A DNA stretch of 64,000 bases from Sulfurospirillum cavolei (GTDB taxonomy: Bacteria; Campylobacterota; Campylobacteria; Campylobacterales; Sulfurospirillaceae), in assembly GCF_001548055.1 (NCBI RefSeq), contig NZ_AP014724.1:1364001-1428000 (forward strand), written 5' to 3'. Position 1 is the stretch's first letter; every line of letters begins with the position of its first letter. This document shows positions 18,520 to 27,081 of the stretch, in pieces. The notes beneath the pieces were generated by a model that did no database searches, was not told the DNA's origin, and saw only the letters and a program-made list of their open reading frames with translations. The position numbers and the translations under genes were made by a program.

Positions 18520-19485
18520 ATGAATCCGATAGAACCTTTTTTAAAAAAGCAAAACGTGTTGATTTTAGACGGAGCGTTCGGGACGGAGTTGGAACGTCAA
18601 GGCTATGACATCAACGATCCGTTATGGTCGGCAACGTTTTTGATGCACAATCCGCGTGCCGTCGCGAAAGTACACGAAGATTACCTCAAAGCGGGAGCCG
18701 ATTGCGTAACGAGTGCCAGCTATCAAGCCACGTTTGAGGGTTTTATGAAGCGCGGCGTGAGCCGTGAAGAAGCAAAAAAACTGATACAATCCTCGGTGCG
18801 TATCGCGCAAGAGACGGTAGCATCGTTTTGGGCAGATGAAGCCAATCGAAAAGACCGTCTCAAACCTTTGGTCGCCGCGTCGGTTGGCCCATACGGGGCG
18901 TATTTGGCGGACGGTTCGGAGTTTCGCGGCAACTACGGTTTAAGCCAAGAAATGTTGGAAGCGTTTCATGCCGATCGTTTGGAAGCACTCATTGAAGCCA
19001 AACCCGATTTGCTGGCGTGTGAGACGATTCCCTGCCTTTTGGAAGCTAAAGCACTCGCTTCTTTGCTCAAAAACCGCCCGAACGTCTATGCATGGATAAG
19101 CTTTAGTGCCAAAGACGGCAAGCACATAAACAGCGGCGAATCGATTCAAGAGTGTGCCAAGGTTTTAAATACGTGCGAGAATATCGTTGCTATCGGCATT
19201 AATTGTACCGCGCCGCAGTACATTGAAACGTTGATCGAGCAAATACGCGCCGTCACCCAAAAGCCGATTATCGTCTATCCCAACGGCGGAGCGACGTATA
19301 ATGCGCTTAGCAAAACGTGGGACGGCGTCTCTCAAAGCGGAATGCATGCTAAAATGGCGTATACTTGGTATCAAAAAGGAGCAAACATTATCGGAGGGTG
19401 TTGTCAAACCACGCCTGAGGATATTGCTCAAATCGCCCGATGGGTAAAATATGAAGGAGAAAAAAATGGGCGGATTGCTCAATAA
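18520..19485 (+). CDS. mmuM: Homocysteine S-methyltransferase
   Basis: The 321-residue protein matches MmuM-type methyltransferases, which move a methyl group, usually from S-methylmethionine, to homocysteine and so make methionine in the cytosol. It starts ILDGAFGTELERQGYD, and has the zinc-binding cysteines in GINCTAP and GGCCQTTPEDI near the C-terminus. I chose the ATG at 18520 because AAGG is ten bases upstream; the frame also opens at 18490. The methyl donor cannot be read from sequence; no S-methylmethionine permease lies nearby. A small gene overlaps its end. Confidence 0.9.
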   Translation: MNPIEPFLKKQNVLILDGAFGTELERQGYDINDPLWSATFLMHNPRAVAKVHEDYLKAGADCVTSASYQATFEGFMKRGVSREEAKKLIQSSVRIAQETVASFWADEANRKDRLKPLVAASVGPYGAYLADGSEFRGNYGLSQEMLEAFHADRLEALIEAKPDLLACETIPCLLEAKALASLLKNRPNVYAWISFSAKDGKHINSGESIQECAKVLNTCENIVAIGINCTAPQYIETLIEQIRAVTQKPIIVYPNGGATYNALSKTWDGVSQSGMHAKMAYTWYQKGANIIGGCCQTTPEDIAQIARWVKYEGEKNGRIAQ

Positions 19486-19678
19486 CAGCGTTAAAATGGA
19501 AAAAGGTTATAAGCTAGCGGGACTTGCGACACAACAAAAGTATACGGTTCCGTATGAAAAAAAACAAGAAAACGTCGGTGCGGTCAACTCCGATAAAGCA
19601 AAACCGAGCGACGCGCAAAAAGCTAAGGCAAAAGCCAAAGCCAAACAAGCGAAAAAAGACAGAAAACGCAATCAATAA
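19466..19678 (+). CDS. Small Lys/Ala-rich protein
   Basis: I do not recognise this 70-residue protein. It starts MGGLLNNSVKMEKGYKLAGL and ends in a highly basic tail (repeats of KAKAKAK and KKDRKRNQ), so it may bind nucleic acid. The ATG at 19466 is preferred because AAGGAG lies seven bases before it; this start falls inside the end of mmuM (20-base overlap), pointing to coupled translation. An ATG at 19451 in the same frame lacks a ribosome-binding site. The strong site and clean frame support it as a real gene. Confidence 0.55.
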   Translation: MGGLLNNSVKMEKGYKLAGLATQQKYTVPYEKKQENVGAVNSDKAKPSDAQKAKAKAKAKQAKKDRKRNQ

Positions 19679-19681
19679 ATT

Positions 19682-19714
19682 CTTACATGTAAAGGTTTTC
19701 CCTTTACATGTAAG
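19682..19714. repeat. Inverted pair of the TTACATGTAA palindrome forming a 14-bp hairpin
   Basis: CTTACATGTAAAGG (19682-19695) and its exact reverse complement (19701-19714) flank a five-base loop TTTTC. Each arm contains a full copy of the dispersed decamer. It lies between two convergent genes (the small basic protein and cmeF), where a terminator is expected, but neither strand has a clear T tract. The pairing of a genome-dispersed word into a hairpin at a gene end is how uptake sequences are often arranged in Neisseria and Haemophilus. Confidence 0.85.
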
Positions 19715-19756
19715 GGATGTGATGATAACAAACGCCCGAGTATTTTCACTGCTTTT

Positions 19757-22700
19757 CTATTCAACAATACCTTTTTCGTACCATTTCCTCAACCATGCAT
19801 CGAGCGGATACATAAATTTATAAATTGCCGGTACGACCAAAAGCGTCAAAACGGTTGAACTTAAAAGTCCGCCGATAATCGCCAATGCCATCGGAGAGTT
19901 GGATTCGTGTCCCGCTCCGTGTCCAAACGCTAAAGGAGCCATCGCTCCGATCATTGCAAACGTGGTCATTAAAATCGGACGTAAACGTTTTTCTCCCGCT
20001 TCCAAAAGCGCATCGTCGATGCTTTTTCCCTCTTTGATCGCGCGGTTCGCAAAGTCGACGACCAAAATGGCGTTTTTACCGACCATACCCAACAGCAAGA
20101 TAATACCGATCATAACAAACAAACTAAAGGCATTACCGCTGAGATACAGCGCAATCATAACGCCCGTAAAAGAGAGCGGCATCGAAATCATAATGATAAA
20201 CGGTTGAACGACGGATTCGTACAATGCCGCCAAAATAAGGTAAATCAAGATCACGGCAAGTAAAACCGCCGCACCGAAAGCCTTATTGGTATCTTCCATA
20301 TTTTCAACGTCGCCGGTATAACGGTAACTGTACCCTTTTGGTAAAATAGAAGGCATCTTTTCATTAATCACGGTCACGATCTTATCCAACGACGTGTTGT
20401 AAATATTGGCGGTGACAAGCACTTTTCTTTCACGATCAAATCGGTTGATCGATGCGTTACCCGTTCCCTCTTCCAAGCTTAAAAGTCCTTCAAGTGCCAC
20501 GAAATTGCCTTCCGCATTGCGTACTTTGAGCTTTTTCAGATCTTCCAAAGATTTACGATAATCGTCGTTATAGCGCACCGTAATATCAAATTGTCGGCCG
20601 TTGTCTTCAAAGTAGGAAACGGCACTGTCGCTTGAATACGCCGATGCCAACACCGAAGCGATCTCTTTAACGCTAACGCCGACACGTTGGGCATTTTCAC
20701 GTAAAATAGAGACTTTAACTTCAGGTTTTCCGTCTTCAAAATCGCGGTCGATATCGACGATACCTTGGGTCTGCTTTAAAACGTCCATCAGCTTACGCGA
20801 AGCGCTATCAAGCTCTTCGAGGCTATCTCCGGTAATGACGACTTGTACGGGTGCCGTTGTTCCGCCCGTGTCGAAATCGTCGACTTTTTCCACTAAAATC
20901 GTAAAATCTTGATACGTTTTCAGCTTATCGCGATAGAACTGAATAATCTGTTCTTGCGTTCGCGTACGTTCGGCAACGGGTTTTAATTTGGCATAGAATT
21001 TAGCTTTGTGAATCTCTTTTGCGGAGTTATAGCCGATCGAAGAGATCGAATAAACAATGTCATGATCCTCTTTTAACAAAGCATCGATCGGAGCGATTTT
21101 CGCTTTCATCGTTTCCAGATTAATCCCCACGGGTGCTTTAATGACGACTTGAAACTCGCTGTTGTCTTGCATCGGCAAAAAGCTCATACCCACTTTCAAC
21201 GTCGTCGAAAAAATGAGGACGCCGACGGTAGCAATAATCGTCAACGTTTTAAAGCGTAAAATCGGTTTTAAGATTTTGACGTACGCTTGATCGACGGCTT
21301 TTAAAATCGGCTCGGTCGCATAGTAAAATTTACTCTCTTTGGCACTCAAAACTCTAGCACCGACACTGGGAATAAACATGACCGCTACCAGATACGAGAT
21401 GACGATACCCGCAGCTACCGTCATTGCAAACGAGTTAAAGAACATTCCCACGATGCCGTCCATAAACGCCACCGGAATAAAAACGGCAAGTAAGACGGAT
21501 GAAATCGCCAAGATCGAAAACGCCACCTCTTTAATACCCTCAAACGAGGCGCGAAAAGGCTCCATGCCCTCTTCCATTTTTTTCATAATATTTTCGATCA
21601 CAACGATGGCATCGTCGATAAAAATACCGATGGCAAGCGTCAAACCGATCAACGTTAGGCGGTTAAGGTCATAGCCTAAGGCATGAATAATGGCAAACGT
21701 TCCGATGACCGAAGTCGGAATAGCAAGTGCCGAAACGACGGTTGCCGTCACGTTGCGTAAAAAAGCAAACACGATGATAATCGATAAAAATGCACCGAAA
21801 ATCAGGTCGAAACGCACGTTGTTAATATTGATCATAATCTTTTCGGATTGATCTTGAAGCACTTTAATTTCAAATTGATCGCCGGCTAAATGCTGAAGGT
21901 GCGGTAAGGCTTTTTTGACGCCGTTAATAATCGTCAACGAGTTTTCGCCCGCAATCTTTTTCACTTCAAGCGTGACGCCGCGTTGGCCGTTGTACGATGA
22001 GTAGCTTTTTGCATCGCTGAGTCCGTCTTGAATCGTCGCAACGTCTTTAAGCCGCACGCCCGGTTTGACGAGGATCTCGCCTATTTCATCGAAATTTTGT
22101 GCGTCGCCTTCGGCTTTGAGGATGATCTCTTGCGTTTGATCGACCATCTTGCCGGTACCTTGCTTAATATTTTGCTTCGCGATAATCGCACTGACGTCAG
22201 AGGAAGAAAGCGCATACTTTGCCAATAAAAACGGATCGATAAAGATGCGGATTTCCCGATCTTGGTAACCGACGATATTGACCTCGCCTACGCCTTTAAT
22301 GCGTTGCAGTTGGGCTTTGAGCTTTTCGTCGGCTAAGCGCATCAAGGCTTTGGAGTTATCGCCTTTATCGGCAATAAAAAGGCTCACGACCGCGCCGCTT
22401 GCACCTAGTTTTTTCACGACGGGTTTATCGACTTCGATCGGTAGATTTAAAGCACCGATTTTGTCACGTACGTCGTTGGTCGCAACGTCAAGATTTTTCG
22501 TGAGTTCAAATTGAACGGTCACAACGCTAAATCCTTCGTAACTGGTCGACATCAATTTATCAATACCGTCGACGCCCGAAACCGCTTCTTCGATTTTATC
22601 GGTAACTTTCGTTTCCACCGTGGACGGATCGGCACCGTTGTAAGTCGTTTGAATCGTCACGACGGGAAAGTCGACGTTGGGGAAAAGGTTGATCGGCATC

Positions 22701-22786
22701 GTATTGTACGACATCAGTCCGAAAACGATGAACGTTAAAACACCCATAAGTGTTGTTATGGGGCGATTAATGGATAGTTTATACAT
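19757..22786 (-). CDS. cmeF: RND efflux permease, CmeF/HefC-like
   Basis: The 1009-residue protein is a 12-helix hydrophobe/amphiphile RND pump subunit. It begins INRPITTLMGVLTFIVFG and has the proton-relay aspartates in helix 4 (GIFIDDAIVVIENI), the helix 10 lysine (GMVGKNAILVVDFANRA), and porter-domain blocks such as VDGIDKLMSTSYEG. It should export dyes, bile-like compounds or antibiotics from the periplasm by proton exchange; substrates cannot be read from sequence. Length is close to Campylobacter CmeF. It is last in the tetR-cmeD-cmeE-cmeF operon and starts four bases after the cmeE stop. Confidence 0.88.
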   Translation of the reverse strand: MYKLSINRPITTLMGVLTFIVFGLMSYNTMPINLFPNVDFPVVTIQTTYNGADPSTVETKVTDKIEEAVSGVDGIDKLMSTSYEGFSVVTVQFELTKNLDVATNDVRDKIGALNLPIEVDKPVVKKLGASGAVVSLFIADKGDNSKALMRLADEKLKAQLQRIKGVGEVNIVGYQDREIRIFIDPFLLAKYALSSSDVSAIIAKQNIKQGTGKMVDQTQEIILKAEGDAQNFDEIGEILVKPGVRLKDVATIQDGLSDAKSYSSYNGQRGVTLEVKKIAGENSLTIINGVKKALPHLQHLAGDQFEIKVLQDQSEKIMININNVRFDLIFGAFLSIIIVFAFLRNVTATVVSALAIPTSVIGTFAIIHALGYDLNRLTLIGLTLAIGIFIDDAIVVIENIMKKMEEGMEPFRASFEGIKEVAFSILAISSVLLAVFIPVAFMDGIVGMFFNSFAMTVAAGIVISYLVAVMFIPSVGARVLSAKESKFYYATEPILKAVDQAYVKILKPILRFKTLTIIATVGVLIFSTTLKVGMSFLPMQDNSEFQVVIKAPVGINLETMKAKIAPIDALLKEDHDIVYSISSIGYNSAKEIHKAKFYAKLKPVAERTRTQEQIIQFYRDKLKTYQDFTILVEKVDDFDTGGTTAPVQVVITGDSLEELDSASRKLMDVLKQTQGIVDIDRDFEDGKPEVKVSILRENAQRVGVSVKEIASVLASAYSSDSAVSYFEDNGRQFDITVRYNDDYRKSLEDLKKLKVRNAEGNFVALEGLLSLEEGTGNASINRFDRERKVLVTANIYNTSLDKIVTVINEKMPSILPKGYSYRYTGDVENMEDTNKAFGAAVLLAVILIYLILAALYESVVQPFIIMISMPLSFTGVMIALYLSGNAFSLFVMIGIILLLGMVGKNAILVVDFANRAIKEGKSIDDALLEAGEKRLRPILMTTFAMIGAMAPLAFGHGAGHESNSPMALAIIGGLLSSTVLTLLVVPAIYKFMYPLDAWLRKWYEKGIVE

Positions 22787-22790
22787 AAGA

Positions 22791-23531
22791 CTATTCCGCT
22801 TTAATCATGCCGTTACCGAAGAGTCCGGGCATCAAATCCGCCGCTTTGACTTCGGCTTGCATTTCACGCGTCGCACTTAAAACGGAAGGATAAAGCTTTG
22901 CGATCGTTCCCTCGTACGTTTTATCGCTTCCGTCGACTTTGTAGGTAAATTTTTGTCCGATTTTCACTTTTTGCCAATACTTCTCGTCGAATTTCAGTAC
23001 AAGCTTGATCATATGAGGGTTCATGGCACTCAAAAGCGTCGTTTGACCTCCAAAAACGATGCTGCCTAGCTCCGTTTGTTTTTTCGTGATGACCAAATCG
23101 TAGGGTGCGCGAAGTTCGGTTTTAGCAAAAGCCGCTTCTTTCATCGCAAGCGTCGTTCGCGCATTTTGGTAGGAAAGTGCCGCAACGTCTTTTTCATAGC
23201 GGTAATTGTCCATCTTCTCTTTGTCGATCACATCGGCAATCGCCGCATAACGCTCGTATGTTTTTTGAGCGTGTTCGGCACTTTTTTGAGCACTTTGCAT
23301 CGCGATGCGCGCACTCTCTACCGCCTGTTTTTCTTCGCTATTTTGAAGTGCGAGTAAAAGATCGCCTTTTTTGGCGTATGTGCCGACGTTCACGTATAAT
23401 GTGCCGACGACGCCGGAAACCGAAACGCCCAAATCGGATGTCTGGTCGCTCAACACGTCAAAGGTCGCGTAAATATCTTCGGCGTAAAGGGCGTTGAGTA
23501 GCAAACATAGGGTGATCAAAAGTTTTTTCAT
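22791..23531 (-). CDS. cmeE: Short periplasmic adaptor subunit of RND efflux, CmeE/HefB-like
   Basis: The 246-residue protein has a signal peptide (MKKLLITLCLLLNALYAED), a lipoyl-like half motif (VSGVVGTLYVNVGTYAKKGDLLL), an alpha-hairpin around residues 70-115, the second half (LRAPYDLVITKKQTELGSIV) and a beta-barrel. It bridges the pump to the TolC-type channel. It is much shorter than typical adaptors of about 370 residues, but CmeE of C. jejuni and HefB of H. pylori are this short, so it is probably complete. ATGA overlap couples it to cmeD. Confidence 0.85.
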   Translation of the reverse strand: MKKLLITLCLLLNALYAEDIYATFDVLSDQTSDLGVSVSGVVGTLYVNVGTYAKKGDLLLALQNSEEKQAVESARIAMQSAQKSAEHAQKTYERYAAIADVIDKEKMDNYRYEKDVAALSYQNARTTLAMKEAAFAKTELRAPYDLVITKKQTELGSIVFGGQTTLLSAMNPHMIKLVLKFDEKYWQKVKIGQKFTYKVDGSDKTYEGTIAKLYPSVLSATREMQAEVKAADLMPGLFGNGMIKAE

Positions 23532-24766
23532 TGGATAGCTCCTTTTATTTCTCGCCCCATTTCATATAAAAGGACGGCTTTTTGGTACTCTACTTCATTG
23601 AGAGCGGTTTGTAATTGGGATGTTGCATTGTATTTATCGCTTAGAGCGTCGAGATAGCTGACGTTATTGACGATACCTTGCTGGTATTTCTTTTTCACGA
23701 GTTCATAGGTCATCGAAGAAGCGGTGAGTTTGGCTCGAGCGGCTTCAATCTTGGCAAGAGCGGTTTGGTAACTGTTTTGAGCACTTTTTAACGAAGCTTT
23801 TGCTTTGCTTTTCTCGTAAGAAAGTTCGCTGCTTTTAGCAAGATAATTTTTACGTGCCGCTTCGCCGGTCGCTGCGGTAGAACCGAAATCAAAGACTTTC
23901 CATTCCAAAGCCAACATAATCGTATTTTGATGATCGCCGTCGTTTTGCGCCGCAAAATTAGGATTTTCGTAATCGTATTTGTAGCGAGAATACGTATCTT
24001 GGAGTTTGATCGTCGGCAAGTATCCTGCTTTGGCAACGTCTGCTTCGAATTTGGCACTTTGGACGTTTTGTTCCATCGCTAAAATATCGAAACGCTCGCT
24101 TGCGTTCTCAGACGTGTTTTCGAGCCGTAAAAGTGAGCCTTTTTCAACGGATACGCGCGTGCCCGTGAGGTATTCTAACGCGTTGGAAATATTATTGAGC
24201 GTATTGTCCAAACTTAAAAGATCGACGTTGGTTTGTTCGATATTGGAGACGATTTTTTGGAGCTCATCTTCGGTCGTCGTTCCGACGGAGAGAAACTTTT
24301 CAAGACGGTAACGCTCGGCTTCGAGTTGCTCTTTTTTTTGTAAGGTCGCTTCTTTGCTCGCTAAGGTGCTAAGATAGTTGTAGTAATAATACACAACGTT
24401 CAAGGAGACGTTGTTTTGCGTGGAAGAGAGCGAAAACGTTGCGGAGCGTACTAAAGCTTCTTGCTGATCGAACAATGCGCCGCGTTTTCCGCCGTCATAA
24501 ATAACAAACGAAAGCGTTGCCGAACCCGTTCGACTTTTATCGGGGTATAAGAGGCTTTCCACCTGATTGAACGTTTGATTTGCACCTAACGAGAGGCTCG
24601 GTAAGTATGAACTTTTGGTGGCATACTCTTTTTCTTGCGCGGACTCGACGCTATAGCGGGACGACTCGACAAGCTTGTTTTGCTCCGCTAAGTTTAAGAG
24701 TTCGGGCAAATTTCCCGCCATCGTCAAAAGCGGGAAAAGAAAAGGTAAAAGTATCCGTCTTTTCAT
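23528..24766 (-). CDS. cmeD: TolC-family outer-membrane efflux channel, CmeD/HefA-like
   Basis: The 412-residue protein has a signal peptide (MKRRILLPFLFPLLTMAGN) and the two tandem TolC repeats made of long helical pairs: residues about 30-200 and 225-405, with KAGYLPTIKLQDTYSRY and KKKYQQGIVNNVSYLDALSD as family-like blocks. Three copies would form the outer-membrane tunnel for the CmeF pump. The start overlaps the tetR stop (ATGA at 24763-24766). Length is slightly below the roughly 424 residues of C. jejuni CmeD. Nothing looks truncated. Confidence 0.85.
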   Translation of the reverse strand: MKRRILLPFLFPLLTMAGNLPELLNLAEQNKLVESSRYSVESAQEKEYATKSSYLPSLSLGANQTFNQVESLLYPDKSRTGSATLSFVIYDGGKRGALFDQQEALVRSATFSLSSTQNNVSLNVVYYYYNYLSTLASKEATLQKKEQLEAERYRLEKFLSVGTTTEDELQKIVSNIEQTNVDLLSLDNTLNNISNALEYLTGTRVSVEKGSLLRLENTSENASERFDILAMEQNVQSAKFEADVAKAGYLPTIKLQDTYSRYKYDYENPNFAAQNDGDHQNTIMLALEWKVFDFGSTAATGEAARKNYLAKSSELSYEKSKAKASLKSAQNSYQTALAKIEAARAKLTASSMTYELVKKKYQQGIVNNVSYLDALSDKYNATSQLQTALNEVEYQKAVLLYEMGREIKGAIQ

Positions 24767-25377
24767 CGTGATTTCCTTATATACTGTTGCAAAAGGTTAG
24801 AGATATGTTTTGAGAGGGTTTGTTGCGCTTCATCAAAGTGCATATTGCCGGCTTTTGCGCGCACGAGCATTCCTTTGAGCAACATGATGATCGTGTAGGT
24901 CAGGAGTTCCACGTCGTCGATTTCAAATTCGCCTGATTGTACGCCTTCTTTCAAACAAGCGGAGATGAGATCGTAATCTTGCCGGATAAACCTATCAAAA
25001 TAAGCCGTGTAAAGTCCCGTCGTATCGATCAACATAGCACTGAGCGAGTGTTGATAAAGCGTAATCATCTGCTCTTTGTCGTATTCGAGTCCGCATTCAT
25101 TGAAATTAAAATACTCCAAAATCTTTGCTTTTGCACTCGTTACATGCATGGCGCGTTTGGCATACGCTTCTTCATGATTGCGTGAGAGCATATCCCAAAT
25201 CGTAAAGATGATCTCCTCTTTATTTTTAAAATAGAGGTAGATCGTCCCTTTGGCGACACCGGCGTTTTTAGCAATTTCGTCGATGCTGATTTGAGAGATA
25301 TTTTTAGCGGCAAACAGCGGTATGGCCGCTCGGGCTATTTCTAAACGTTTTTCTTCCTTGTCGATAATGCGTGCCAT
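24763..25377 (-). CDS. TetR-family repressor of the efflux operon
   Basis: The 204-residue protein opens with a TetR helix-turn-helix (ISIDEIAKNAGVAKGTIYLYFKNKEEII, residues about 28-56) and a helical ligand-binding domain. It is first in the operon with cmeD, cmeE and cmeF, so it very likely represses the operon until a pump substrate binds. A fitting operator lies 14 bases before its ATG. AAAGAGGTGAC provides the ribosome-binding site. It is not related in position to the CmeR that controls CmeABC in Campylobacter. Confidence 0.9.
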   Translation of the reverse strand: MARIIDKEEKRLEIARAAIPLFAAKNISQISIDEIAKNAGVAKGTIYLYFKNKEEIIFTIWDMLSRNHEEAYAKRAMHVTSAKAKILEYFNFNECGLEYDKEQMITLYQHSLSAMLIDTTGLYTAYFDRFIRQDYDLISACLKEGVQSGEFEIDDVELLTYTIIMLLKGMLVRAKAGNMHFDEAQQTLSKHISNLLQQYIRKSR

Positions 25378-25390
25378 GTCACCTCTTTAA

Positions 25391-25411
25391 TGAATGACCG
25401 TCAGTCATTTA
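25391..25411. promoter_or_regulatory. Likely TetR operator upstream of the efflux operon
   Basis: TGAATGA (25391-25397) and TCATTTA (25405-25411) form a near-perfect inverted repeat with a seven-base centre (CCGTCAG) that is itself partly symmetric (TGACCGTCA). Its size and position just upstream of the TetR start match operators of autoregulated TetR proteins that control RND pumps. Confidence 0.65.
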
Positions 25412-25470
25412 TTTTGTGAAATGGTACATTTTTGATTTTTAAATGTCAAGAGATCGGGCAATGAAAAAGC

Positions 25471-25501
25471 TTACATGTAGAAACAGTTTTTACATGTTAA
25501 G
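25471..25501 (-). terminator. Hairpin of two palindrome copies at the def end, with a T tail
   Basis: On the minus strand CTTAACATGTA (25501-25491) pairs with TACATGTAAG (25480-25471) with one bulged base and an 11-base spacer, followed by CTTTTT. The stop codon of def (TAA at 25492-25490) is part of the first arm. It is likely the transcription terminator of the hemJ-dinB-def operon, built from two near copies of the dispersed palindrome. Confidence 0.65.
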
Positions 25502-26017
25502 GAGACGTTGATACTCTTTTTCGGTGATGATGTCTTCGGTCGAGTCGACGCGGTCGATAAAGACTTTGCCGATGAGGTGGTCAAACTCGTGTTGAAAGAG
25601 ACGCGCCAAAAATCCGTCAAAAAAAGCGTGTTGCGCTTTGCCTTCCCTATCGATGTACGCGACTTCGACATGAGCGTGTCTCGGCACGCGCGCGCGAATC
25701 CCCGGAATGCTCAAACACCCTTCCCAATCTTTCTCTTTTTCTTCAGAGAATGCAAGAATGCGCGGATTGATCAGCGCGGTCGGTTCCATCAACGGAGCGT
25801 TGGGATAGCGTTTATTGGGAGCTGAAGCCATAATCAGCACACAAAGCGAATGTCCGACTTGGGGTGCTGCAATTCCCGCACCTTTAGACTCTTGACATGT
25901 CGCGATCATAGCGTCGATCAGCGTTTGAATTTCAGGTGCGCGGATGTCGCGTATTTCTTTGGCATGCGTGCGAATGACGGAAGAACCCAATTGCGATATT
26001 TCTAAAATGTTCGGCAT
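25490..26017 (-). CDS. def: Peptide deformylase
   Basis: Peptide deformylase removes the formyl group from the starting methionine of new proteins. The 175-residue protein has all three motifs: GAGIAAPQVG (residues 47-56), EGCLSIPG with metal ligand Cys101, and QHEFDHL with His143 and His147 and catalytic Glu144. Length is normal. It ends an apparent operon with the DinB-like and HemJ genes. Unusually, the last codons and stop lie within a copy of the dispersed palindrome. Confidence 0.96.
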   Translation of the reverse strand: MPNILEISQLGSSVIRTHAKEIRDIRAPEIQTLIDAMIATCQESKGAGIAAPQVGHSLCVLIMASAPNKRYPNAPLMEPTALINPRILAFSEEKEKDWEGCLSIPGIRARVPRHAHVEVAYIDREGKAQHAFFDGFLARLFQHEFDHLIGKVFIDRVDSTEDIITEKEYQRLLNM

Positions 26018-26027
26018 CGCTGCTTCT

Positions 26028-26495
26028 TTAATCTTTTAACAATGCGACGATTTCGTCAAGATGAAGTTTGAAATGTCTTGGAAAATCAACGATCATCGCT
26101 TCTAAAGAAATTCGCTCGTTCAATGCACTAATCCACTCGTTTTGAAGCTTTGTTTCATCGACGTTTTTAATGACATGGACAACGTGTTTAGCGGTCGCTT
26201 TCAGTAATGCTTGCAAATCTTCCCAATCGTAGTTTTGATAATCTTGGAGTTTGATCCATAAGTCGTTTTTACCGAGATTGGCATAATCGGGAAAGATCAA
26301 CGGATTGCTTTGATACTGTAAATGAACGATGCGATGGGTATTGTTCGACGCCGAATCGCACAGATGCCCGACAATTTGCTTGATCGTACGATGCTGTGCG
26401 TTGGTTTTGGTCGCAACCGTGTTGATGTCCGCCTTTTTTAAGATCTCTTCCAATGTACCCAGTAGCGTCAATATCGCGTCGCCGATTTTTTCCAT
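26028..26495 (-). CDS. DinB/YfiT-like four-helix protein
   Basis: The 155-residue protein is helical, with HLCDSASNN near residue 44 and HFKLHLDEI near the C-terminus, which resemble the histidine-bearing helices of the DinB superfamily (metal-binding four-helix bundles that act as thiol-dependent transferases or have unknown roles). I chose the ATG at 26495 because a strong AAGGAG lies five bases before it; the frame extends to 26528 without one. It sits ten bases before def. Function is not known; the family call is by motif only. Confidence 0.6.
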   Translation of the reverse strand: MEKIGDAILTLLGTLEEILKKADINTVATKTNAQHRTIKQIVGHLCDSASNNTHRIVHLQYQSNPLIFPDYANLGKNDLWIKLQDYQNYDWEDLQALLKATAKHVVHVIKNVDETKLQNEWISALNERISLEAMIVDFPRHFKLHLDEIVALLKD

Positions 26496-26561
26496 TGCTT
26501 CTCCTTGCGCGTTTGCTCGTCCAATCATAACCTGAGACGACTTAAAAATGAAGAAAAGAAA

Positions 26562-26987
26562 CTAAAACGGTTTAACGATGCTAAGCAAGATAATAACCGC
26601 CGTAGTGATCTCAGGTATCACGCGAAAAAGCTTGAAAAAGCGCACGTTTTGAGGAATACTCTCTTGCGCAAACCGGCGTATCAATTTTTTACATGTAAGG
26701 TGATAGACTACCATACCCGTAACCAATGCAAGTTTAAGATGCAACCACCCTCCGCTTTGAAGCAGATGAGGATTGAGGTAGAGTAAAATTGCCCCGAATT
26801 TGATTGAGAAAAGCATCGCAACCGTACCGACTTTAAAGAGACTGTTCTCTTGAAGCGCGACGGTTGCATGGGCATTTTGGGGTGCATTGATATGATAGAC
26901 GAAAAGTTTGGGCAGATACACCAGCATGATCATCCACGTCGCAACGGAGATAACGTGCAATGACAGAACGAGGCTGTAAGCGTTCAT
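26562..26987 (-). CDS. hemJ: Protoporphyrinogen oxidase HemJ family membrane protein
   Basis: HemJ oxidises protoporphyrinogen IX in haem synthesis at the inner membrane. The 141-residue protein has four membrane helices and the family hallmarks: an N-terminal LHVISVATWMIMLVYLPKLFVYH with a conserved histidine near residue 11, the middle GGWLHLKLALV, and a C-terminal ending FFKLFRVIPEITTAVIILLSIVKPF read in two parts. The ending VKPF is typical. AAGGA precedes the ATG. It heads a leftward operon with the DinB-like gene and def. One perfect TTACATGTAA lies inside its coding sequence. Confidence 0.8.
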   Translation of the reverse strand: MNAYSLVLSLHVISVATWMIMLVYLPKLFVYHINAPQNAHATVALQENSLFKVGTVAMLFSIKFGAILLYLNPHLLQSGGWLHLKLALVTGMVVYHLTCKKLIRRFAQESIPQNVRFFKLFRVIPEITTAVIILLSIVKPF

Positions 26988-27046
26988 TTGAATTCCTTAA
27001 GCAAGATTTAGAGCCCTTAGTATATAATCTGCTTTAAAAATTTAAG

Positions 27047-27081
27047 TGACATTTTACGACTCTAAGGATGACATTTTGCGA
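27047..27081 (+). promoter_or_regulatory. Direct repeat with 22-bp period at the start of the AraC-type gene
   Basis: TGACATTTTACGA (27047-27059) is repeated as TGACATTTTGCGA (27069-27081), 12 of 13 bases identical, with a period of 22 bp, about two helical turns. AraC-type regulators often bind direct half-sites with this spacing. The second copy covers the likely TTG start codon, so a regulator bound there would block translation initiation or transcription. This is an inference from spacing alone. Confidence 0.4.

Noticed and set aside
22791-23531. Truncated efflux adaptor
   Set aside because: At 246 residues it is short for the family, but CmeE and HefB are the same size and the gene has signal, hairpin and barrel parts with clean coupling on both sides.
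19757-25377. Heavy-metal (CzcA-type) pump operon
   Set aside because: The permease has the paired aspartates DD in helix 4 and a lysine in helix 10 as in drug-type pumps, and operon order and subunit sizes match CmeDEF.
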